From assembly GCA_964440985.1 (NCBI GenBank), contig CAYTWE010000061.1, forward strand, positions 1 to 8,520: DNA of 8,520 nucleotides, given 5' to 3'. The DNA is from UBA1731 sp964440985. GTDB taxonomy: Bacteria; Verrucomicrobiota; Kiritimatiellia; RFP12; UBA1067. Below the pieces are notes generated by a model. That model ran no database searches, had not been told where the DNA came from, and saw only the letters and a list, made by a program, of their open reading frames with translations. Below are positions 1 to 5,516 of the stretch, one piece after another; the first letter of the stretch is position 1, and each line of letters starts with the position of its first letter. Both the position numbers and the translations under genes were made by a program.

Positions 1-82
1 TGCGCAGAGGCCGACTGTGGCCCAGTGAGGGGAAAAACTGTGATATCAGCGGATTAGATTGGAGATGACATCTCCAAACAAA
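1..82. other. non-coding left edge with a 19-base palindrome
   Basis: No gene can be supported here. Two plus-strand frames are open from the window edge, one closing with TAG at 55-57 and the other with TGA at 66-68. Either could be the tail of a rightward gene converging on the leftward operon, but about 20 residues are too few to decide. The clear structure is a perfect inverted repeat at 59-77, TTGGAGATGACATCTCCAA, with 9-base arms around one central A. It lies just beyond the operon terminator. A one-base centre cannot form a normal hairpin loop unless the arms breathe, so a dimeric protein-binding site is as likely as a terminator element. Confidence 0.4.
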
Positions 83-106
83 AACACCGGTCTTTTGACC
101 GGTGTT
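83..106 (-). terminator. intrinsic terminator of the three-gene leftward operon
   Basis: A perfect 10-base-pair stem (AACACCGGTC / GACCGGTGTT) closes on a four-base loop. Read on the minus strand, it is followed by a T-rich tail (TTTGTTTGG) at 74-82. It begins 28 bases after the stop codon of the last gene of the operon. On the plus strand the bases after the stem are not T-rich, so it should work mainly in the leftward direction. Confidence 0.85.
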
Positions 107-134
107 GATTAGACTTCATATTGCTATGATTTTG

Positions 135-917
135 TCATTCATCCTTTGGATTGGGAATAGTGCGAAGACCTAATCTTCGCAGGGCTTCGTTCTTTTGTTC
201 CCAGACCTCAGGTGACGTCTCTTTTTCCAATTCCCGTCTCGTGCGTTCATAAATGCGCATCTCCTCATACGTGCGTTCATTTAGACGTCTCCAAAATGAT
301 CGGATTGTGCCATTCCCATTTTCCAGATAGCTGCGCATTTCATCCCGCAGACCATTCACAATCTGCTTGAGTTCACACACTTCCCGTGAATCTGCGGCTG
401 TCAACTTCAGGTCGGCATCCACGGACAAATGCGCCTTTACGTAATCAGTCAACGCAGTCTCCTGTGATGATGTCAAACGACGAGGGTTTGCACCTTTGAC
501 GCACATCAACTTGCCAGGTTGAGCAAAGACGGCAAGCATCCGATCGCCTTCGCGTGGCAGGATGTTGTCGAAGTTGCCGTGCTCAAGCGATTCCATCTCG
601 GCGGGATCGCCGTATATCTGGTGACGTGGCGAAATAGTCGCCGGATTTGCGGCTGCGATTGTCGCCGAGTGCGTTCCACTGAAAAATGCAACAACCCCAA
701 CCAAAATAGCCGCAAGAGCCACAATGACCGCCACAATGCGCTTGCGAACTCCCCGAATCTCCCCGTTGGCCTTCGATCCGTCCGCTGCCACTACCTTTAT
801 GGCTTTAATGCCGCGTTTGCGAAGCTCAGCGAATACTTCCTCCCGCGAAGGGGCGTCCATCGTGGATTCATGACGCACCCCATCGGAGGTCTTATATGCG
901 TATGTATACCTCATCAC
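135..917 (-). CDS. single-pass membrane protein with GspF-N-like cytoplasmic head (paralogue of 1722-2684)
   Basis: I do not recognise a named family for the 260-residue protein. Residues 3-43 (YTYAYKTSDG...ELRKRGIKAI) match the pattern of the first segment of GspF/PilC type II secretion and type IV pilus platform proteins, including the late 'L..RGI' motif, but the rest of GspF is absent. A basic patch (RGVRKR, 55-60) precedes one transmembrane helix (61-79), which by the positive-inside rule places the head in the cytoplasm. Residues 80-260 would be periplasmic and become very charged and helical (about 175-250, many E/R/K), probably a coiled coil. The GTG start at 917 overlaps the upstream TGA stop (GTGA), with TAAGG seven bases before it; an ATG directly follows at 914. 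Both imply translational coupling. The layout repeats the first gene of the operon, so the two are probably an ancient duplication. Function is unknown; a role in a secretion or envelope complex is inference. Confidence 0.8.
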   Translation of the reverse strand: MMRYTYAYKTSDGVRHESTMDAPSREEVFAELRKRGIKAIKVVAADGSKANGEIRGVRKRIVAVIVALAAILVGVVAFFSGTHSATIAAANPATISPRHQIYGDPAEMESLEHGNFDNILPREGDRMLAVFAQPGKLMCVKGANPRRLTSSQETALTDYVKAHLSVDADLKLTAADSREVCELKQIVNGLRDEMRSYLENGNGTIRSFWRRLNERTYEEMRIYERTRRELEKETSPEVWEQKNEALRRLGLRTIPNPKDE

Positions 918-1720
918 TCCTTGACCTTACGGGTCTCGGGCTTGATCTTGATCGGTTCTGTAGGCATCGCATGCACCTTCTCCCAGATTGCCTTCTGGAC
1001 ATCATTCGTAGGGGCAGGCGCCCACCCCTCTTCGCAAGCCTTCTTGTATGTAGAAAGTACATACGGCTTCACACCATAGCCTGAAAGATAAGGGGCGAAG
1101 CGAGCCATGACATCTACGGGAAGTCGGCAGTCCACATGCTTATCGAGGCCCTCTGGCGAAGTAATGCACCCCATGAGGGACTCCGGATAATTGGAATCCT
1201 GTGAACCGGCGAGAAGCGAAAAGCCGCGCGTCAGTTCCTTTTGGACACGCGCAGCAAAAAACGCCGGCTTCTCTCCTGCACCTTTGGAAAGGGGCGCGAC
1301 ATTCACCATGCACCATCTCTGCTCTGGAGCGTGAAGGATGGATGGCATGGATTCGTCATCGATAACAAAGAGCGAGGCATCACCTTCAATCTTTGGCGCC
1401 GGAAAGGTAAAAGCGCCTTCCCTGACCTGGATGTCGATCTTCGCATTCTTTGCAAACACCTCAGCGTTCTGCGTCAGCCATTCGGCAGGCGCTTTCTTCT
1501 GCGCATTTACATATACGATGGTTCCCTGCTGAGTGCCGGGGACTTTCAGCTTGCCGCCTGTACGCTTGTAGATGACGGATTGCAGTTTTGCCCGGTCAAT
1601 CTTTTTTGCGACCTTCTTGCCGTCCGGTCCTGTGCCTGTCGCCTGTTTTTCCGCATAGACTCCACCAATCATGCAAAGCGATGCGGTGGCCATGGTAAAG
1701 GCGGTCAGAAATTTTCTCAT
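914..1720 (-). CDS. secreted protein, possible degenerate archaemetzincin-like
   Basis: The 268-residue protein has a textbook signal peptide: MRK, a hydrophobic core at 4-20, and likely cleavage after VYA at 23. The mature part starts lysine-rich, then forms an alternating alpha/beta pattern (GTIVYVNAQ 67-74, SLFVIDDES 116-124, WCMVNVAPL 136-144). Next comes a helix, RVQKELTRGFSLLAG (158-172), followed by SLMGC (181-185) and a GLDK segment. This order loosely recalls archaemetzincins, where a helix with HExxHxxG is followed by C-V/L-M and a later Asp, but here the histidines are replaced (KELTRGFSLLAG). If related, it should lack metzincin zinc chemistry. Five cysteines lie in the mature part. 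The start is one base after the upstream stop (TAAGATG), with AAAGGA about ten bases before it. Its position between two membrane-anchored paralogues suggests it works with them in the periplasm or outside the cell. Function is not established. Confidence 0.8.
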   Translation of the reverse strand: MRKFLTAFTMATASLCMIGGVYAEKQATGTGPDGKKVAKKIDRAKLQSVIYKRTGGKLKVPGTQQGTIVYVNAQKKAPAEWLTQNAEVFAKNAKIDIQVREGAFTFPAPKIEGDASLFVIDDESMPSILHAPEQRWCMVNVAPLSKGAGEKPAFFAARVQKELTRGFSLLAGSQDSNYPESLMGCITSPEGLDKHVDCRLPVDVMARFAPYLSGYGVKPYVLSTYKKACEEGWAPAPTNDVQKAIWEKVHAMPTEPIKIKPETRKVKE

Positions 1721-1721
1721 C

Positions 1722-2684
1722 TTATTTATTTCCTTTCTTCCTCAAAAGCATACGCTTTGAAATGGGGCTCAGCTTCAGTGGTGCAATGCCTTTCTGCTCC
1801 AAAAGCTGGTTTGCCGCCGTGACAAAATCCTCGACATCCTGGATTGTTGCATCGGGGTTCTTTCTCAGTTCCGCAATCTCATGCTGAAGCATCATCTTGT
1901 AACGCGCAAGCTCCTGGTATTCCCGGCGTGTGTCGAGAAGGATCTGTCCGAGATCTTCGCCGGCGTCAAGGCGAGCCTTGAGATCTATCTTCGTCTCGAC
2001 CATCGCCCGTTTCAGTTCGGCATCCTCAGGAGAGTCCTCTTCAGAAACGACAATTGGAGTTTCAAGCGACTTCATGAAATCGTCCGTGAATCGCTTCGTG
2101 TAGGTAGGAGTTCCGACAAGCGTTTCACCAGGGGTCATTGTAAGCAGGGCGGCTATTTCATTTTCGCTCCGATGCTTGAAAATCGCATATCTGGGAGGCG
2201 CTTCCGTAAGTGATGTGGTATTGGTGTATCCTGGTGGCGGACGGTGCATCGCCCGCCATTTTCTCAATTCGACTTCATTGAGTTCGTTGGTGCGCTCTAC
2301 CGGATACTTCCATTTGGGAAGTTTCTTTTCGGGTTTGGGCGAGGCTGCAGCAACCGGCACGGCGTTAGTCCGCGGCCTTGCCGTCTTTATTTCCGCCTTT
2401 GCTTTCCGGGGGACTTCCCTTTCGACAGAATCTTTCTTTTGAGACAGAAAGAACCAGGCCACGACACCAATGATCGCTGCAATCGCAACCGCCGAGACAA
2501 GAGAATGCCTATGCCAGTTTTGAACGTCTCGCCTTGCATCATTGGTGCCGGAGCCTTGCGAGATGTGAATGGGGGAGATGTTCAGCCCCCTGCATTTGAC
2601 GACACAATCACTTCGGTCATTTGCCTCGATGACCTTTTCTGCTGTTGTGCCGTCAGGCATTCTGTATTTTACCGTAAATGTCAT
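1722..2684 (-). CDS. single-pass membrane protein with GspF-N-like head, first gene of the operon
   Basis: From the ATG at 2684 the product has 320 residues. Residues 2-42 (VKYRMPDGTTAEKVIEAND... CRGLNISPI) resemble the N-terminal segment of GspF-type proteins. A single transmembrane helix spans about 62-80 (LVSAVAIAAIIGVVAWFFL), then a basic, Pro/Ala-rich linker (84-128) leads to a periplasmic region with a long charged helical part (about 215-300). Order and spacing match the last gene of the operon: 'TPGETLV' here and 'PREGDRML' there, each followed by a similar helix pattern. The ATG has only a weak GGGA ten bases upstream. An in-frame TTG at 2744 has GGAGG at an ideal six bases and would add 20 residues; I prefer the ATG because it starts directly at the conserved module. 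The frame stays open upstream to about 3053, but that stretch lies before the promoter and inside the divergent gene. Function unknown. Confidence 0.8.
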   Translation of the reverse strand: MTFTVKYRMPDGTTAEKVIEANDRSDCVVKCRGLNISPIHISQGSGTNDARRDVQNWHRHSLVSAVAIAAIIGVVAWFFLSQKKDSVEREVPRKAKAEIKTARPRTNAVPVAAASPKPEKKLPKWKYPVERTNELNEVELRKWRAMHRPPPGYTNTTSLTEAPPRYAIFKHRSENEIAALLTMTPGETLVGTPTYTKRFTDDFMKSLETPIVVSEEDSPEDAELKRAMVETKIDLKARLDAGEDLGQILLDTRREYQELARYKMMLQHEIAELRKNPDATIQDVEDFVTAANQLLEQKGIAPLKLSPISKRMLLRKKGNK

Positions 2685-2749
2685 GATTGAGATGTCCCAA
2701 ATCTTTTCGAACAGGCGCAGGAGCGAACTCCCGCATATGGACAAAACAT
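2681..2749 (-). other. possible 22-codon upstream reading frame overlapping the operon's first start codon
   Basis: An ATG at 2749 opens 22 codons ending in TGA at 2683-2681, overlapping the ATG of the first operon gene as ATGA. The product would begin MFCPYAGVRSCACSK and contains three cysteines. GGAGG at 2755-2751 is only one base from this ATG, which is poor spacing; the same ribosome site is better placed for the in-frame TTG at 2744 of the main gene. Either the small frame is translated and coupled to the main gene, or the site serves the TTG. I rate translation as uncertain. Confidence 0.3.
2717..2734 (-). promoter_or_regulatory. UUCG-loop hairpin in the operon leader
   Basis: On the minus strand, GCGGGAG-TTCG-CTCCTGC forms a seven-base-pair stem with one G-U pair and a UUCG tetraloop. 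It lies inside the roughly 80-base predicted leader, between the strong GGAGG site (2755-2751) and the ATG at 2684. It lacks a T tract, so it is not an intrinsic terminator. It could affect start-codon choice or RNA stability. Confidence 0.5.
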
Positions 2750-2770
2750 CCCTCCAAAAAGAATGTCCGT

Positions 2771-2799
2771 AGTATACATCATCGCCTCTGAAACAACAA
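2771..2799 (-). promoter_or_regulatory. promoter of the leftward three-gene operon
   Basis: On the minus strand there is TTGTTG (2799-2794), a 17-base spacer, and TATACT (2776-2771) preceded by TG one base earlier, an extended -10 element. Transcription should begin near 2764, giving a leader of about 80 bases before the ATG at 2684. The match to a sigma-70 consensus is good. Confidence 0.7.
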
Positions 2800-2811
2800 G
2801 CAACCGCAAAC

Positions 2812-2836
2812 AAGAAAAAGAAGCCGGTTTTTTCTT
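2812..2836. repeat. inverted repeat between the divergent promoters
   Basis: AAGAAAAA (2812-2819) and TTTTTCTT (2829-2836) form perfect eight-base arms around nine bases containing CCGG. The repeat sits between the two -35 regions of the back-to-back promoters, so it could be a shared operator or simply bent, AT-rich upstream promoter DNA. Confidence 0.4.
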
Positions 2837-2841
2837 CCGTG

Positions 2842-2872
2842 TTGCGCACGGATTGAAAGTTTGTGCTATACT
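2842..2872 (+). promoter_or_regulatory. promoter of the rightward secreted-protein gene
   Basis: A perfect extended -10, TGCTATACT (2864-2872), gives a predicted start near 2879 and a leader of about 20 bases. The -35 is weak: TTGCGC at 2842-2847 with a 19-base spacer is the best candidate. TTGAAA at 2853-2858 is only eight bases away, too near for a normal -35. The same TGnTATACT element appears in the divergent promoter. Confidence 0.6.
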
Positions 2873-2898
2873 CTGCAACAGGTAAAGGGAGGTGCATC

Positions 2899-4830
2899 AT
2901 GTTGGCAGGCGAAATCTCGACGGCACATACTGAAACAACCCAAACCAAAACCGGCGGTCCATCAAGACTGTCCTGTGTGCTTTTGGCATCTTTTGCGGTG
3001 CTGACGGCATCGGGAATCCCGATGACTGAGACGGTCTGCTTCGTCAACGACACGTCCCCTGACGGCTGGACTCTTTCAAACGGCGAGTGGACATCGCCTC
3101 AATATCCATATCCCGTCTCTGAGATTTCATTCTCCTGTTCTGCGCAGTCATCCAGTGGATTCACCGAGGTATCTGCAAGCAGCGGCGGCGATGTCTGGAC
3201 TCCGCTTGCATCACTGCGCGCCGCATCAACAGGCGCTACACTGCGTCTCTCTGAGGGGACGGGGCTTCGCTCGTTCCGCGTTGCGCCATCTGAAGCGGAG
3301 CTGATGTCGTTCTCAGCCACATGGACGGATCCGCGTCTGCCTGCACCGCAGAACATCTCCGCTGTGGCATTCTCCGAAGACACTGTGGAAGTCTCATGGG
3401 ATCCCATAGCCAACGCGGAGTCGTACCGCATCACCGTATGGACGAATGCGACGGTTGGCGCATCCGGCGGAAACGAAGTATGGTGTGATGGTTTCTCGAA
3501 TGCTGAAGCCGGATCGACAAGTGCGTCCGCAATCGACACCGAAGCGTTCAACTCCTCATACGCAGACATCGAAGGATGGGAATGCGGAACGTATGTATAT
3601 CCGTCCACGAACGCAGGCGCAGTGCGCATCGGGGGCTCGGAGAGATCTCGTGCCGGCTCGCTCCTGACGCCTCCCCTCGCTGCGGGTGATTGGCATCTCC
3701 GTCTGCGTGCCTGGCGCTACAGTGCCAGTGACGGCAACTTGATGCCGGTGCTGCGGGTCTCTGGAGGCGAAACCAGTCTCGTATGCGTCGCCTCGTTCTC
3801 GCTCGACGCTGCGGAGCCGGAGGAGCTGACGTTGCGTCTGCCGAGATTGAATGACGGCGACAGGCTTCTGCTGTGTTCCTTCACCAACAGATCTCCAAGA
3901 GTCGTCATCGACCGCATCTCCCTCCTCTCCGGATACTCCGCTGGCGAATCAGTGCCGGTCACAGTTGCGGAAATCCCCGCGGCCGCCACCGCCAGATCAT
4001 GCATCATCCAGAATCTTCCTCATGGAGCAGTCGTCTTTGTTGGCGTATCGGCGATAGACGCAGATGGCCTGCAGGGCGTACAGTCGACCGGCGCGGAGAC
4101 GGATCTCTCCAATCCGCCGCCAAGAGCCGTGCTGAACGCCGTACCGATCTCGTCGCTTTCCGATTTCGCATATTCGCAGGACTTTGAAGAGTTCTCTGAT
4201 GCCGACACAAAATGGCTCAACGGAACGACACTGCCGTTTTGGCAGGCGTTCAAGGTGACTGACGACACAGCGGAGCCAGTTGAAAAACTGTCCAAGACGG
4301 ACGGGAAGGCGCAGGCAGGCGGAATCTACAGGCTTGCATCCAATTCCTACACGAATGGATATGCATTCGGCGCCTGTGCCGCAGCCGGGAACGGATATGT
4401 GTGGGGCATTGCGTTCTCGAACGACACTCCATACAAGGTGTCGCTCACGAACCTGTCGTTCCGCGCCGCGCAATGGGGTTTCGGCAACACGACCTCGCAA
4501 TGCATACGCTTGTCCGTCATTGTCACGAACGAACTCGTGAACATTGCCAGCGATGGCGCTTGGTCTGAATTTTCAAATCTGCAGTTCGACGCGCCGTTCA
4601 GCGATGGCGACGTCCATGATGCGCCACATGGCGGCGAGGCCCCGCTCTCGTCGGCAGTGGATGATGCCGAGATTCCGCCTGGCAGCGTACTCTTGTTGAA
4701 GTGGTCATTTATCAGGCCGTCTGGACAGTCCGGACGTTCGGCGGTGCTCGGCATTGATGACGTGTGCGCACTTTTCTCCAAACGTGGACGCGGTTTCGTC
4801 ATAAGCCTTGCCAGTGCCGCCGCTGATTGA
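2899..4830 (+). CDS. large secreted beta-sandwich protein with a split FnIII domain
   Basis: The ATG at 2899 has AGGGAGG six bases upstream; the frame is open further upstream, but that part overlaps the promoter. The 643-residue product has a long polar N-terminal stretch (1-25), then a hydrophobic segment (CVLLASFAVLTASG, 26-39) that reads as an export signal. Residues 43-145 form a first beta-rich region. A fibronectin type III-like start follows (PAPQNISAVAF...VEVSWDPIANAESYRITVW, 148-181). It is interrupted by a jelly-roll-like module (about 197-345: GFSNAE..., SLLTPPLAAGDWHLRLRAW, VVIDRISL), and FnIII-like strands resume at 350-405 (HGAVVFVGVSAIDADG). A second jelly-roll-like module fills about 420-625 (YSQDFEEF..., GIDDVCALF). 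Such modules in secreted proteins often bind carbohydrate or act in adhesion; this is inferred, with no catalytic motif visible. No sorting tail or transmembrane anchor is seen at the C-terminus. It is transcribed divergently from the membrane/secreted protein operon and could share its regulation. Confidence 0.8.
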   Translation: MLAGEISTAHTETTQTKTGGPSRLSCVLLASFAVLTASGIPMTETVCFVNDTSPDGWTLSNGEWTSPQYPYPVSEISFSCSAQSSSGFTEVSASSGGDVWTPLASLRAASTGATLRLSEGTGLRSFRVAPSEAELMSFSATWTDPRLPAPQNISAVAFSEDTVEVSWDPIANAESYRITVWTNATVGASGGNEVWCDGFSNAEAGSTSASAIDTEAFNSSYADIEGWECGTYVYPSTNAGAVRIGGSERSRAGSLLTPPLAAGDWHLRLRAWRYSASDGNLMPVLRVSGGETSLVCVASFSLDAAEPEELTLRLPRLNDGDRLLLCSFTNRSPRVVIDRISLLSGYSAGESVPVTVAEIPAAATARSCIIQNLPHGAVVFVGVSAIDADGLQGVQSTGAETDLSNPPPRAVLNAVPISSLSDFAYSQDFEEFSDADTKWLNGTTLPFWQAFKVTDDTAEPVEKLSKTDGKAQAGGIYRLASNSYTNGYAFGACAAAGNGYVWGIAFSNDTPYKVSLTNLSFRAAQWGFGNTTSQCIRLSVIVTNELVNIASDGAWSEFSNLQFDAPFSDGDVHDAPHGGEAPLSSAVDDAEIPPGSVLLLKWSFIRPSGQSGRSAVLGIDDVCALFSKRGRGFVISLASAAAD

Positions 4831-4880
4831 TCTTAAATGCCTACAGAAGTCGCGAGGCGTCGAGAGTCGTAGCCGGTGCG
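4831..4880. other. short convergent intergenic gap without a clear terminator
   Basis: Fifty bases separate the stop of the rightward secreted-protein gene from the stop of the leftward rnhB. I see only a weak hairpin around 4856-4874 (GGC..CGA-gag-TCG..GCC) with an internal loop and no T tract on either strand. Termination here may be Rho-dependent or read through. Confidence 0.4.
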
Positions 4881-5516
4881 TCAAAAAAGCGTAAGCTGCG
4901 ACACTGGGCCAAACGACCGGCGGTGTTCACTGCACGGGCCGAGCCTCTGCAGGGCGGATATGTGCGCCGCAGTCGGATACCCCTTGTGTTTGGCAAAGCC
5001 GTATCCGGGATATTTCGCCTCCATTTCGACGCAGTAGGCGTCACGGGCGGTCTTGGCGAGGATTGATGCCGCCGCAATCAGCATGGATCTGGAATCGCCT
5101 TTGACCACGCTTGTCGCATGAGGAAGCGTTCGCACGGGAAGACCGTCCACAAGCACATGCAGCATCGACGACGCATCGATGTTCATGGCGGACAGCACCA
5201 TGTCATGCGCACGTTTCATTGCAAGATGCGTCGCCCGGAGGATGTTCAGCCTATCTATCTCGTCGGATGTTGCGGAGGCTATCGCCCAGATGCATTCAGG
5301 TGTCGCCTTGATTGTCGCCGCAAGGATTGTGCGCTTTTTTTCGGTTAGCTTCTTTGAATCGTTGACGTCAGCCCATTCTCCGTGGAGGAGCTTTTCGGCG
5401 GCGGCAAGCGGCAGATGCACTGCGGCGGCAAACACCGGCCCCGCAAGCGGGCCGCGCCCAGCCTCGTCTATGCCGGCCACAGGGTCGCCGGCCATCCTCT
5501 CAAGTTCAAGCGTCAT
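4881..5516 (-). CDS. rnhB: ribonuclease HII
   Basis: This 211-residue cytoplasmic enzyme cleaves the RNA strand of RNA-DNA hybrids and cuts at single ribonucleotides embedded in duplex DNA, starting ribonucleotide excision repair. All family signatures are visible in order: GIDEAGRGPLAGPV (15-28, with catalytic D17 and E18), NDSKKL (52-57), VDG (D124), VVKGDS (D141), AAASILAKTARD (148-159), YPGYGFAKHKGYPT (169-182) and HRRSF (198-202). The four acidic metal-binding residues expected for type 2 RNase H are all present, so it should be active. Length is normal for the family. Its ATG overlaps the stop of the upstream AsmA-like gene by one base (TGATG), and I see no promoter of its own, so it is probably translated by coupling and transcribed from the tRNA promoter at 7615-7643. 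Confidence 0.97.
   Translation of the reverse strand: MTLELERMAGDPVAGIDEAGRGPLAGPVFAAAVHLPLAAAEKLLHGEWADVNDSKKLTEKKRTILAATIKATPECIWAIASATSDEIDRLNILRATHLAMKRAHDMVLSAMNIDASSMLHVLVDGLPVRTLPHATSVVKGDSRSMLIAAASILAKTARDAYCVEMEAKYPGYGFAKHKGYPTAAHISALQRLGPCSEHRRSFGPVSQLTLF

Noticed and set aside
1..57. Possible C-terminal end of a rightward gene
   Set aside because: Two frames are equally open and too short to identify, so no feature was called.
519..1079. 186-codon plus-strand open frame opposite the left operon
   Set aside because: It is antisense to two well-supported genes, crosses their junction, and has no coherent domain or ribosome site.
2853..2872. TTGAAA plus TATACT as a promoter pair
   Set aside because: Only eight bases separate them; normal spacing is about 17, so the extended -10 with a weak distant -35 was preferred.
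2863..2898. Start of the secreted protein at 2863
   Set aside because: It lies on top of the -10 element; the ATG at 2899 has an ideal AGGGAGG site.
2685..3053. Extension of the first operon gene upstream to about 3053
   Set aside because: It crosses the predicted promoter and overlaps the divergent gene, and the added residues resemble antisense translation. Only the short extension to TTG 2744 stays plausible.
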